DNA of 64,000 nt from Ectocarpus siliculosus (lineage: Eukaryota > Sar > Phaeophyceae > Ectocarpales > Ectocarpaceae). A model generated the notes under the pieces. It was not told the origin of the DNA. It saw only the letters and a list, made by a program, of their open reading frames with translations, and did no database searches. The stretch lies in contig FN648493.1 of the NCBI GenBank assembly GCA_000310025.1, positions 70,699 to 134,698 of the forward strand. Direction: 5' to 3'. The stretch's first letter is position 1. Each line of letters opens with the position of its first letter. Positions 25,233 to 37,300 of the stretch are shown here, in pieces. Made by a program: the position numbers and the translations under genes.

Positions 25233-28200
25233 AGGGGGGGGTATACATGCGTTAGGATATGCCTAGGTTGCAAGAAACGCACGCGAGCATTGAGGCACTT
25301 ATCCTGATTCATGTGCATTGCTTAGCGACGGCAGCAGCGCTACTACGACGAAACAAATCTCACCAAAGACGATCTCTTTGGGCCAACACACCAAGGCTGT
25401 GATCCATCCATGCTTGACCCACCTTGCCACCGAAAAGGATGAGCTCTCTGCCTTCTGCTGCAGCCAGGCTTCGACCTCCATCGCTCCCAAGACCGGCGCA
25501 TACGGCTTCAACGGGGAGCCAGCTGCTAACGCATAGAATCCGAGAGGAGGAAAAAAATGTATTGTGTTGATATGCGCCGTACAAAGACCGGAGCTTTTAC
25601 ATACATGTGGCAAGTTGACCACGAGAAAGACTCAGAAAAAAACAACCAGCAGATGTTGGTGTTGCTCTTAGGTTTATACTGGGATCGTGGGGTGTCGGGG
25701 TTATCTCCTCGGAATGATTTGACAGTCGCTGCCTGCTACCCGTCTACCCCCTCTCTCTAATTCCATCTAAATCCTCAACCTTGATTTTGAATGTGGCTCG
25801 AAACGGAAATTATCCTTGACTCTCAATCATATGGTTTAGGGGTAGACATCTCCTCATGGGAGGATTGGTCCGTCCGTGAAAACTGTTCTGAAGATGGTGC
25901 TGCGCACCGCATGTACAAGTATCAACGTAGAGCCCTGACATTTTGGACATTTCGATCGGTGTTCGGAGATAATTCTAATTTTTGGGCGTTGCAGGTACTT
26001 GAGGTTTCATCGTACTCGCCTGGGCAGACATATGTAGTTGTCACCGGCGGCATGCAGAAAATTCCTCATTTGACCAACGTAGTTTGTCGGTTTCAGAGCA
26101 TCACAAGGAACATAATCTGACAACAGCTTGAGCACAACATTGATTTCCTCGATCTTCTCATTTCGGTTCCTACGCCGCCGCTCCCTGTCTACAATCCGAT
26201 TCGTAAAAAAGACAACCTCGGGTGCGGGAGCTCTACCCGTTCTCAGACCAACCCCAAACGCGTTCCCCGCTCGCAGCAGCACCTTCCCGACGCCCGGTCG
26301 CAAATCTCCAATCCTTCCACCCCGCAGCAAGGCTCCGCCACGAACAGGCTCGGATCGACGTGCTCCCCCACCGTCAGATCTTCTTGCTCCAGGGCTGGGT
26401 CGGCGAACTCGTTCGGGTATCTGAGCGCATAACTCACGGAGAAGTCGTCGTGGGAGTCATCATCGCAGCTGTCTCTACCGCAGCCGTCCCCTGTCTCATC
26501 CTGGATCGCGGAACAAGCAAAGCGCTGCCGGTGGCAAGCTCCGCCGTCCATGCCGCCGGTGCTACTACCTCCACCTTTCTCCCCTCGCACGGCGGCAGCG
26601 GCATTTCCTTTTTCCGGTTCCTGCTCCTCTCGCAGACTGCTCCCGCACACGGGGCATCGCTCGCACAACAGCCCATCTACCGCCTTTAGGCTCGCTCCCC
26701 CTTGCCGGTTGGTGCTGCGGCTCTTTTTCGCCTTCGCCGGCGGCGCTCCCAGCACAGGGCGGCCTAGCGTTAAGGTCAGCGCGCGGTGGCACACTCGCTG
26801 GAGGAGGCGCAGCATGGCGAGCCAGGCCCGGTGGAGGCGTGGGCAGGGCCACGGTTGCCGTTGGGAAGACGGCGGGAAAGCTGAAGCCGGCGCCCGAAAC
26901 ACCTCGCGGACGATACCGCACTTCTCGTAACCGGTGTGCCACTTATACCGTGTGGTTCGTGGAGGATTGGGTTCGGAGTGGCGCGAATGTTAGTCTTGCG
27001 TTTGGCGATGATAGTGCGGTAGGCGCGCGCTTCTGTCGTACGTCTAGTTTGCAAGCCGTCCCGTGAGGTTGGTGCTGTGTATCTGTGTGTGCCCCACAGC
27101 CTTCAGAATCGGCATGAACGTGATCCACGACACATCTAACGGTCCACCCAACGTTCGGCGCTCAACTCGGGGCTCAGAAATGGCGTTCATATGATACGAA
27201 ACCCCAGCCTGTCTGCCGAGAGGACAGCGGCTACATTGTGAGCATCCTCAGCGAATGGTTGCTTAGATCAACTCGTGAAACAAAAAGAACAAACGACGGA
27301 ACAATCTGCATCACTATCAGCAGCGAAGGCTTTCCCTCACCATGGGGATGCCGCGCTCGTTGAAGTGCACCCTCCCTTTGAAGGCCTCCTTCCAGCCGGA
27401 ACCGCCGTCGAAAAAAGCCTTCAGGAGTTCCATGAACTCCAGGTAGGCGTCCCGAATGGCGCCCGTCTCCGTCAGCACGACGAAACCGTGCCTCTCCATG
27501 AGGCCGACAAACCTTTTGGTCAATCGAGTGAGGCCAGTGAACCGGGTCGACAAATTGTCTGGCGGTCTCTTGGATGTAGGGAAGACTGGCAGGGCAGCGG
27601 CCCAGCACCAGATTCATGCCAACGCGATGCCATGTGAGGACAAACTGCAAAGGTACTTGTCAATACCTTTCTGACGTGTTGTCCATCGAACACTTTCCAG
27701 TACAGCCTGCTCTACATCCAGAGTGCATAGTGCTTGTAGACTTTGGTCAATGGTAGCAAAGGGTGTAGAAGGTCTACGGAGACATTGTGGGGTTCCGTAT
27801 CATGGGTATCCCTTGGGGAATGTACTGTTGTCAAAGTTGGATGATACACGAGGTCCTGTTCCCGGGGGTTTCTTTGCCACTCTCTTTTCTAAACAGCAAA
27901 AGAGTTTCGTATGTCATCTCTCAAGCCCATAACCTAATCCGTACTGGGGATGCAGTTCTGATGGACATGCATCAACATTGCGAATCCTGGAAAATCGCTT
28001 GGTGGTCTATGCCGTACAACACGCGTACACCAACTGCAAAACTTGAATTCAACAACACCGCGAGAGATGAGCACATAGCAGGACGAGCTCCAGCGTGAAC
28101 AATAAACAACATAATGATACATCGTGGTATACACATGAGGAGGACTCCAGCTTGTGTTTTGGTGGGCATGACCCAAGGCGCTGATCGCTAGAAGGGTGCG

Positions 28201-28744
28201 ATCAGTAGGAAACTGGATTTGTGGCGCATGTAGAAGCTGTGAAAAAGGGGACGCTTGCGAGGGCCGTAAGCCCGCCACCCCCCCCGAAACTGCGGTTGAG
28301 GGGTCGGTAGAGAAAGGGTGAGAATCTTCAGTCCAACATCCCTGATTCAACTCCATTATCTTTCAAATCGTCACGCACGCAGCATACACGAGGTTGACCT
28401 GAAACATCAACCCTGCCAGCACTGCCGAACCTCAGCGGCGATGCAGCAGCAGACAGTACCGAGTGTGCCAAGTATTCAAACTGGGCGCTATTGGCCAGGC
28501 CCTCCACCTCCCCATACCTCGAGGTGTTGGTGCTATTCAGCTCGCGTAGCTGCATAGTCGGGATGTCAATTGCCTCCCCGTCCTTTTCAAACGCGAGGGG
28601 GCCAGCAACAGCAGGACTATCGTCGCCTCGCTTGCAGGTATTTGTTTTTTCTCCGCCATTTGCCCCGACCAAACCACCCTCTTCCGCGGCGCTGCGATGG
28701 CCGCATCCGAACACAGTAAATCGCCGTGTGCTTAGAAGCTCCAT
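24401..28744 (-). CDS. 2-oxoglutarate/Fe(II)-dependent oxygenase, IPNS-like fold
   Basis: Non-haem iron oxygenase of the isopenicillin-N-synthase/plant 2OG type; substrate unknown. Five exons join in phase: 28744-28518, 27512-27341, 26941-26283, 25522-25423 and 24535-24401; 430 residues. Exon 1 contains IDIPTMQLRELN; exon 2 has LMERHGFVVLTE and FMELLKAFF (N-terminal DIOX_N pattern); exon 3 has WHTGYEKCGIVREVF and the facial-triad pair in GEHVDPSLFVAEP (His327, Asp329); exon 4 has WLPVEA and ELILFGGK; exon 5 has ATEGRVLGAPHRV (third ligand, His401) and GRRHCFIYEQK, where Cys replaces the usual Ser of RXS. A Gly/Ser-rich insertion of about 80 residues with CERCPVCG precedes the HXD motif. Donors are gtatgg, gtgagg, gtgctg and gtgggt. 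The exon 1 assignment is the weakest, resting on phase and spacing. Converges with PTH2, 750 bases apart. Not a known named gene. Confidence 0.82.
25101..25232. repeat. 66-base minisatellite, two units
   Basis: Two tandem units each contain TTTTACAAC-GTCGTTGCCAAGCGACGAAAAC (with variants) followed by CCAACCCCGATGGCAAACACCG. The central words CGTCG and CGACG can pair as a hairpin. Confidence 0.8.
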
Positions 28745-29304
28745 GGTTCTTTCGTGCCTTCCTCGCCGGTGTGTGTATCGGAGGGTCGGAGAGAGCCAAA
28801 AGTGGGTGTGATCGTGATGATGTGATGGTGGTCGACGGCTGATCTGCCGCTCGCGGTGCGACGGGACTGTTGGAAATTGGCGAATGAGATCGGCCCGGGT
28901 TCAGTAGTGCTTCCCCCCTTCCCCGGGAAGCGAGGGAGGTAAAAAGCCAAGCGGGATCACGTGAGTTTTGGAGGAGACAATATTAATATTCATGTTCGAC
29001 ACCTGCGGCAGTGGCCATGTGCGTCCCATGGTGCCATACCTACTGTAAAAAATCTCAGCTGCGCGCATCTCTTCGCGGATTTTGTAAGTCGAACGAGCGT
29101 ACAGCACTCGTAGACTGCATGTGTGTAGACCAGCATGCAGGGCATAACCGGCGTCTCAGCCAGACATTGGTCGACTGCCAACCCGCGTGTCTGCCTGCGT
29201 TACTCCGCGCATCTTCTCTGTAGCTACCTCAAGTCGCGGCGTCCCTTGCGAAAACCGTTCACTTCTGCTAAAGAACCCTGTATCTGCACCGTGTGTGATT
29301 TTTG
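28745..29304. other. upstream flank of the oxygenase gene
   Basis: No gene recognised. Contains a TGATGATGTGATGG-type purine-rich stretch and probably the oxygenase promoter. It lies next to a LINE remnant on the right. Confidence 0.4.
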
Positions 29305-29470
29305 AGCGGTATCATCAACTAACTGGATCATCCCCTTCCCCCCAAACTTCATGAACTCGTTGACTATCCCATCCGCCCCTGCTGCTTTGTGACACTGCAA
29401 TTAGTTCACACACGCCTCAACCTCGTCCTCAGTGAACTCCTTTTCTAGTTCTACGTTCCCAACGTCTGCC
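29305..29470 (-). pseudogene. LINE reverse transcriptase fragment
   Basis: Minus-strand translation reads ELEKEFTEDEVEACVN, a stop, then LQCHKAAGADGIVNEFMKFG. The K-A-x-G-x-D-G-I motif is the start of the reverse transcriptase domain of non-LTR retrotransposons. The in-frame TAA and loss of sequence on both sides show a dead fragment. The same family may have given the 33.6-kb remnant. Confidence 0.7.
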
Positions 29471-29619
29471 TTCGATGTCTCTTCTTCTTTCTGGGCCCAT
29501 GCGTCCACCTACACTTGGTCAAAAGCTTCATTCTCCGAAGGCACTCCAAGTATCTTGTGTCCTGCTACAGAACTTCCCTTTTTCCCTTCCCACTGCTGAT
29601 ACTTACATTATTTGGGAGA

Positions 29620-29868
29620 TCCACGTGGGACGTCCCACGCGTCACCACTGGGCCGTCCCACGTGTCCCATTGTGTCCCATGGGACAGTGTTATGGTATTT
29701 GGACCCTTAGCCGTCCCATGGTGTCCCATGGGACACGTGGGACGGCCCGTGGGACGCGTGGGACGTCCCATGGGACACCATGGGACACCATGGGACGCGT
29801 GGGCCGCCGCATCCGTGGGAGGTCCACAATCTGTCCCGGGGGGGCCCGGGACTTGCCAGACCCCTTCC
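29620..29868. repeat. array of GTCCCATGGGAC palindromes
   Basis: About 15 copies of GTCCCA or TGGGAC half-sites occur in both orientations, many as perfect GTCCCATGGGAC or CCACGTGGGAC palindromes, ending in CCCGGGGGGGCCCGGGAC. The array abuts the scaffold gap, which it may have caused. Confidence 0.8.
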
Positions 29869-29968
29869 NNNNNNNNNNNNNNNNNNNNNNNNNNNNNNNN
29901 NNNNNNNNNNNNNNNNNNNNNNNNNNNNNNNNNNNNNNNNNNNNNNNNNNNNNNNNNNNNNNNNNNNN
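29869..29968. other. scaffold gap of 100 N
   Basis: Exactly 100 N bases, the usual size for a gap of unknown length. Confidence 0.99.
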
Positions 29969-30049
29969 GTCTGTCCCGTTTTTCGCGCGTGTTTCGACGA
30001 AGAAATCTCACGGTTATTGCTGATGGCGATGATGATGTTGTCGCGACAG

Positions 30050-30821
30050 GTGGGAACACATGGGGCAGGCAAAGATTTGTGTCAAGTGTCCAACCGAGAC
30101 AGAGCTGTACGACATTCAGGCCAAGGCACAGTCGGCCGGTCTGGTTAATTATCTAGTGGTGAGCTGGTTGGTCTTCCTTGCTCCCTCGCGGTGCTCGTTA
30201 GAGCACTGATAGTGTATCACGTGACCTGCCGTCGATATTGGCATCCTAAGGCTCGTATGCCCAATGTAGTGGTAATGGCTCCGGTTTTTTTTCACGGGTT
30301 CACCTCTGTCCGCGTATTGCCGGACAGCCGTTACGAAACAGAACGTGGCCGGCACAACAAGTTCACCGCCGGCACATATTTTCGGCACTTACACGTGTTC
30401 GCAACCCTCCTTGTGCATTTGTTTAGGCATGTGCAGTGTCGAAAAACCCGGCATTCCCACACTTTTAGGAACGCCGCGCTGTTTTAAATCCTTAACTGAC
30501 AGCGGGCGCGGTGGTTTCTCGATGCCCATCAACACAGGCCGGATGAATAGCACAAAATTGTAGCGCATTCGCCGGTCTTGTGGCCCCTGGCTCGGCACAG
30601 ACGCGCCCATCCTTAGTTTTCCTCACTCTTCCTGATAACAAAAAAACTCCTTCCTTGTTGCATGTGCTGTCCTGGAACACTGTACCTCCGCCATCCTCTT
30701 GATACCACAGATGGATGCCGGTCATACCCAGATTGCCGCGGGGTCCCGTACCGTGCTGGCGCTAGGGCCGGCTCCGGTGTGGGCGTTCGAGGGCATATCG
30801 TCGCACCTCAAGCTCATGTAG
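30050..30821 (+). pseudogene. duplicate of PTH2 exons 4 and 5
   Basis: Exon 4 (30050-30158) and exon 5 (30711-30821) are repeated with the same splice sites, frame and stop. Exons 1-3 are absent because the copy starts at the gap, so either the gene is truncated or its front end lies in the unsequenced gap. Confidence 0.8.
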
Positions 30822-31574
30822 ACCGACGTTTCTTTGTAGGTGTGCTGCTATAGAAGCTTGCGTTCCAATGAAGTGGCTAAAGAAGCGGGCCGATTTCCAC
30901 TCGATAGCTTTTGGCGGAGAAGTCCATGACTTCTTTCTTGTCTTTGTTCGAGGGCAGTGGCGTGTCTCATGCGGAGAAGGCAAAGGTACTTGGATTTGTT
31001 TTCGAGCGCGTTTTTGGCAATACTTTCGTCAGGGGGAAAGGAACTCGGGGGCAAAGTCCTTACAAGAACGTTTTTTCGGAATCATTCTAGCATGAGTAAG
31101 AGCTTAAGAGCTTCGACTGGAACCAGCTCGCATAGTGGAACCTTGCCCAAGGGCCGCGGATGATAAGCATTCGCCGTTGATTCCCGAAACGCGCGTCATT
31201 GCGATATTTTTCTCCCCCTCAAGGTTTCCCTTCGCCATTAATTTAGCTGGCCTTGAGCTCAATCTGCCGGCTTGCGACGCACCACGTGTTTTTTCGCTTG
31301 TCCTGTCGTTTACAGCCACATTCACTGTTGCCTCTCGGCCAGCCACCGTAGCCCAAAGTTTGGGGTCGGGCTTACGACCACGGCACACCAACGACCGCCG
31401 CAGGTTCCTCCGACACCCGAAAGATGCCCGACCAACCCAAAACCGACTGCTGTAGAATGACGCGGGTGCTCGGAGGATACTCGAGTGCAACCACCACTGA
31501 TGTCTCTATGCGGCAAGGTCGGACAAAGCATCATTAGCAACTACTGCTACTACTACTACGGCTGTATTGGTAGT

Positions 31575-31709
31575 TCAGTCCAACGCAGGCGGCGGGAAAA
31601 ACTCGGCGTACTTCTGCTCGTAGATGAAGCAATGCCGTCGCCCGAGGTTCCCCCTACGAACGCGGTGCGGTGCCCCTAACACTCTTCCTTCCGTCGCCCG
31701 CTCTAGCGC
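31575..31709 (-). pseudogene. duplicate of the last oxygenase exon
   Basis: The same 45-codon exon, with GAPHRV, IYEQK and the TGA stop, on the minus strand in the copied block. The preceding exon, expected further right, is not found; the sequence there has diverged into repeats. Orphan exon. Confidence 0.8.
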
Positions 31710-32290
31710 CTGAATGGCGCCAGGCCAAACCACGAAGTGACGAGCAAGGGCGGCGAAACAAATGACAGATACATCGGGCAGCTATAGAACAAGAAAATTT
31801 ATGTGTGTGTGTGTGTGTGGGGGGGGTGTACTCATAGTCGTGCATGCCGTAGTCGTTTGACCATTGACCTCGCATTCCTACAAAGCCGGGACGGAGCACG
31901 CCGGGTTCTCACCGGACCAGGCTCTCACATCACCAAGCGCGAAGCGCCGTGAGGTATTTGGCGAGTCGCATGAAGGGTGAGCTGCATCCTGCTAAGGGTG
32001 TTCGGCATCTTGTGCTTACTTCCTTGCGTACGGATGACAGCTACGTATGACTTAATTTATTTTCTGGTGCTTTTACTTCCAGAGACAGTTGTAAGCACTG
32101 TGTAACTGCCTCGAGGAAGCTTGACCATTTTAACACAACGTGGTGCGATCATCCCCCGTTGCGCGGAGTGAGGTTTCTCCACCCCGCACAACATGATTTA
32201 CTCGACCACCATTATGGTTACCGCCAAAAAAAAAACCGAGGTAAAAAAAAAAAACGGTAACCTGGTTGTCGAGTTCACGAAGTGAATTGG

Positions 32291-32480
32291 CTTCTTTTAC
32301 AACGTCGTTGCCAAGCGACGAAAACCCAACCCCGATGGCAAACACCGAGTGGGCGGCTGGTTTTACAACGTCGTTGCCAAGCGACGAAAACCCAAACCCC
32401 GATGGCAAACACCGGGGGGGGCGGCTTGTTTTACAACGTCGTTGCCAAGCGACGAAAACCCAACCCCGATGGCAAGGGAG
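32291..32480. repeat. 66-base minisatellite, three units
   Basis: Three units of the same sequence as at 25101-25232, separated by G-rich linkers of variable length. Confidence 0.8.
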
Positions 32481-32911
32481 GGGGAGGGAGACAAAAAGGG
32501 GTCGAGGAAAGAAAGAAATGTATGAGGGTATTCACCTTCTTCCACCATGCGGTCGCGGCGCGCGAGACTTCGCCCGTCCGTGTTCACTTCCGCAGAAGCC
32601 TTGTCAAGGAAGAAAACACGAGCAGGGAGGGGTTCGTACCGTCGTCTTACTAAAATCAAAGTGTACATTCTACCGCTACGCTACGTGTTGTGACATGGCG
32701 TGTGCGACATGCTCGTAAATCTCATGAATGTATAGTGGGGGGCTGAAAAAATTGTGTGGCACAACACCGCCCACGACGCGGCCAATAAGCGCACACTTTG
32801 CCGTCCCCCCCACCCAAAAGCGGGAACTCCGAGTATTGTCGTCTTCCATTGCCAATCGTTTAATGGGAAGTTTTTGGTCAGTTAAGTTTTATGTTCCACA
32901 ACAACAACATA

Positions 32912-34350
32912 CCGTAAACGTCGGAGTTTCCCCCCCCCGGGGAGAGGGGATCGTTTTTTTCTGAAACCAACCCCCCCGGGGGGAAATTGACGTACCGGGG
33001 GGGGTTAGTTTTTTTGGTTCCAACGCTACCCCGAGGGGAACCCCCCCCTCGGGGAGTTGTGCAAAATAATGATGGTCTACACACCAAACACACAGAGAGT
33101 GGCGAAACTGAGATGGATAAGGTTTACGAGCAAGCGTTCAACAAACAGAGGGAGGAGGAACGTATGACCAACGAAGGCGAAGAGGAAAAAATACAGCAAG
33201 GAGGACAGCAGCAGAGGGAGTTTGTCTCGTCCCGCAAGTAATTCCACGAAAAGGAAGGGCCCGCCTTACAGTGACAAACGATACACCTAAATCTCGCTCG
33301 AAGCGCACATCTGCAACAATACTTTCCGTCCCATATCGTGCTTTTCGTGCTCCGCGATGCAACAAAATCGACTCAGAAAATTAGAGAAACACATCCCCCC
33401 GGGGGGGGACCCGTGGGAAAACTGGTACCCCGGGGGGAAATTGAAATACCCGGGGGGATTTTGTTTTTTTTGTTCGAATACGATCTACCCCGGGGCTAAA
33501 TCAAAGAAACCATGCTTCCAGGCCGAAAATGTAGTGGGGGGGCGTACTCTTATGTTTTGCATGCCTTAGCGGTTTGACCATTGACCACGCGTCCTCGAGA
33601 GGACGGAGCATTGTTCCCACAGGACCGATCACCGATGGCCAATCGTTCCTTCCTACTTTGCCAAAGGTGGCTCAAAAATGTCTTCCCTAGTCTGTCTATC
33701 CTAACGATATCCCTTCCCGCCTTTTCAAACCACTTCCTACTCCCCAGTACAGCAACCGTCCTCTCCTCTCTATTACATGCCTCAAACATCTCCCTGTACG
33801 TCCCTTGTATTTTTCCCAGCTCAGTCATGTACACGTCCCTCTCCTCTTCGTACCACGGGCATTCCGCGTAGTTCCGCATTCGAAGCCGCAATCACATTTG
33901 AACTTGTCGTCTTCGTCGTCTACCGTCCTATGTCTTCGTCGACGTTCTCGAAGGCCTATGTCCCCGGTCCTGAATTTGACCTTAAACTTTGTCCCTGCAT
34001 CCATTGGTCCATGTAGGTAATCCTTGAACCCTATTACTGCTTTTAACATTCCGTACACTTCTAGACCCTCCTTATCCTTGGTTTCTTTCCTTAGATTCTG
34101 TTCTTCTCTCTCGGCACAAGCGACAGATGTCTTCTTGAACCCCTGTAGACCCTCCGTTTCCAGCGTTTCATCTTCGTCGATGTCTAACCCCTTCCATACG
34201 TCCTCTACAACCTTGACCCATTCCGTGGGTTGTCTACCCCTCTTTTTGTTTGTCCACTTCGCCTCCCATACTATTCTCGGCAACCTCTCCTCTCCCATAG
34301 TGGAGGGAGGGGAAAACTCTACCAGGGGGGGGAAAGTCCGACGTTTACGG
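32912..34350. mobile_element. TA-flanked element with short inverted repeats
   Basis: The left end CCGTAAACGTCGGAGTTTCC and the right end, its complement with one change, face each other and are both flanked by TA. The 1.44-kb body is full of C7G6-type palindromes and contains a LINE 3' fragment. No transposase seen, so it would be non-autonomous. The TA target duplication suggests a Tc1/mariner-like mechanism (inference). Confidence 0.65.
33550..34298 (-). pseudogene. LINE 3' (post-RT) fragment, frameshifted
   Basis: Minus strand: ATG at 34298, then GRQPTEWVKVVEDVWKGL, a basic region, and a Cys cluster (FKCDCGFECG). The reading then shifts by one base near 33880 to continue as ECPWYEEERDVYMTELGKI, the usual C-x2-C...H/C-P-x-Y-E-E-E-R tail of non-LTR reverse transcriptase proteins. 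The RT domain itself is missing. One frameshift and loss of the 5' part mark it as dead. Confidence 0.65.
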
Positions 34351-37300
34351 TAATATGCTAGGCGCGCAATTCTTTTCAGATATATATATATTCGACCGCT
34401 ACATGAAGTAATTTTTAAGGAGACAGACTTACGTACGTGTCGTCGTATTGACTTTTACAGAGGCATCGTATAGTAATCATCGCCTCTCTCTTTTTCGCAG
34501 TCTTTTCTTTCTCCCCCGATCGTTGCGGTTCGTATTTCTACCCAATCATATCAAATAGTAGGTCCATGTCTATGTTGCTTCTGGTACTACATAATGATGA
34601 GAAAATATACAGATTACACTTAAGAATTTAGTGGTCAAGAAATGCGGCCTCGAAAAAAATCAAAATCAAAGAAATTGGCCATAAGAACACTTGCTCAGTC
34701 CCGACGTGGTGTTAAGAACCAGAACCCGCCTTCGTGGTGAAACAATGTGCTTACCGATAAGAACAGAGCCCCAAAACGCGGCAGCTGCAAGAAGATAAGA
34801 ACTCACGAAGGGGTGAGGGGCTACTCGCGGGCTGACCGGTGGGCAGTTACAGATCAGCGGCGAGGAGGGGGTTCCTTTGAAATAGTACTGGTGCGGAGGG
34901 GGGGGGGGCGTACTCTTATGTTTGCACGGTGTAGTCAACTAAAATCGGCCTTACAATGCCGGCACTTTTTTTGTAGCTGTTTAGGTATTTCTTTATTGCC
35001 GCGAATGCCAAATGTATTGGTGTGTGTACTCTGTGGACAACGGCGGGTAGTTTTCGCGACAAGGCACGGACATTCTTGGGCTTGGACAACCTCGCCTGTA
35101 ACCTCGTACGGGTACAGATGTCCCTTAACTGGGTTTAGGGCGGCGTTTCCGTACCTTGCCTGACCTTGGACGGTTGAGAGCGGTGTGCCCGAGGGGGTTA
35201 CGCAGGTCCCACAACGCCTAGGGGCTACAGGTCGCTTTAACCCCCCCGTAACGGTGCCCACCGGCCACCTGTGGACATCAGCGTATCTTACCTCTCTCTC
35301 TGAACTCGAGATACATCAAAGAAACATACATGCATATCACCTCTTCGAACGAGACTCATTGTACTGTACCTGGAATCAAGTTGGGACTTGCGATTGGGTG
35401 CACATATTTCTCACGTCATCCCTGGCGTGACTATGCGCCGTAGCACCTATGAATCTCTTCAAAGTCGCACAGCATACTTCCAAAATGCACTGTACCACAA
35501 CTACGAGCCGACAGGGGGGCGAAAACCTTGAGACCTCTCCAACCCGGGACACCAGGGAACACGATCAAGATTTAGGTTGGACCATAACGTAAGCCTATAC
35601 AACGAGGAACCCCATAAGGTTCTGGGCAGGGAACCTCTACAGCTGAGGTGAGCATTTCCCACCAGCAGCATCGGAGGAAAGGGACAACTGAACACCAGGC
35701 ATATCGCGAACAAGAGTTTTGAACACAAGGCAACCCGAACTACTCCTGCTTGACTCTCGTGTCACCCATGCTACCGCGTCCGTGGTGGACACGGAACGGT
35801 GTTCATATTTGCCACGGAATAGATCGGAAAAGACGGGCCAAAACGAAGCAAACGGACCAAAACGATGTACCCTCTACGGGAATCCAATGAACGGCCCCTA
35901 TAACTGCCACGGATATGCGACCAACTCCTCATACTATGCACATAAATTCATATTTTTGCAGCTTGTCATCACCCTTCCATCGAGCTAGATGGCAAAATGC
36001 TCCAAGGACGTCCTCGATGGTACTCGGTGTATTTGATGCATGCGACGGCTACCCTACGTTGAGCGCTTTCCCAAAACAAACGACAAGAACTTGACTTGGT
36101 ATAACGGAAATCATGGACAACCCGCATTACAACCACTAAGGTGCGCCACGCAAGGACGCGAGGGGCACTCACTTTACGCACTACTCGAAAGCACCCCATT
36201 GTCTCAGACGACTATCCCAGGGAATACTGGCGAAAGGATGACGTGATCTTTCCTAGACTAGACATACAGACGTCACCCAGATGTCTCCCGCACAGCTACA
36301 AGACCTCATGGCGTCTCCTGTGACATTAGCGGCGGGGACTCTCCTCTATCGATTATACTCTTCCATTTCGACATGACACCATATAGCAGGACTCAATAGA
36401 TACATCTATGAACACAAACGTCACAACGATGGCCACAAAAGGCAGAAGACCTCAACCATGCGCGTCGTCTGCTAAGCAACAACGAGTAGCGCCTGTTGAG
36501 AAAGCTGCTTGTGCCGAAAACAGAACGTCTAACCACGCACGAACGAAGACAACTGTCGCTCGAGAGAGCAGGCCATGCTGCCGTTACCGAAGTACCCCGT
36601 ACAATACTCTCTCCGTACCCCTCTATTAATACCAAAGGAAGGTAGTGTTAGACCTAACCCTTGGGGTCGCGCTGACTACCGAGCGAAGATTACAGCCAAC
36701 GCAACGTGAATCTGTAGGAAACAGTCGTCACGTCCGAAAAGAAGGGTTTCGTCCCATCAACTTGGAGCTCCGCGGCAGCTCGTTGTGGACGAGCATGTTG
36801 GTGATCAGGACGAAGCGGTGGAGCGTCCTGCTCATCTTCGACACTGTTTTTCCGAGACCTGGCGTCGTTCCGGCGTGGGTTGGCAACAAGAGACGGGCTG
36901 TTGTGAACGCAGTCATGCTATTACAATAGTTGGGGCCTTTCTCACGTAGTGCCGCGCCACCTGACAAACGAACGTATCCTGCGTGGTTGGTTGGCGGTCT
37001 CAAAATATGTCTTGCCTATCCGGTGTTTTCTGGTATCGACTGTGCGACAACAGACAACTGAGAGGAGTAACTCTATGTATTGTCGGGTAATTCCTGAGTT
37101 CCTTGGTATCCCCCATTCCAATTTTTCAACTATTCCGAGCGGGCTAGGTCATTTCATGCAAGCGTGACGCTTTGAACGAGGCCTCTGGGTCCTTTCTGTG
37201 GGCCCGCCCATACTTGTTGTCGACCACTGACCTGTAGCCTTGTGGCCACAGACTGTAAGGAGCAGTGTCAACAGGGAAAAAGCCCCGCGACAAGAGCCGT

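Larger units (their letters stand above)
29969..32480. repeat. segmental duplication, copy 2
   Basis: Second copy of 22795-25232, starting at the first base after the gap. Near-identical to about 31940, then more diverged, ending in three minisatellite units at 32291-32480 rather than two. Confidence 0.9.

Noticed and set aside
25105-32460. GTTTTACAACGTCGTTG resembles the start of the lacZ alpha cloning sequence, hinting at vector contamination.
   Set aside because: Only about 17 bases agree; the rest of the 66-base unit differs and is repeated at two genomic sites with variants, so it is a natural minisatellite.
36728-37003. A minus frame with TTPGLGKTVSKM resembling a Walker A motif.
   Set aside because: The G-x4-GK-T spacing is approximate, and no Walker B or other helicase motif is nearby.
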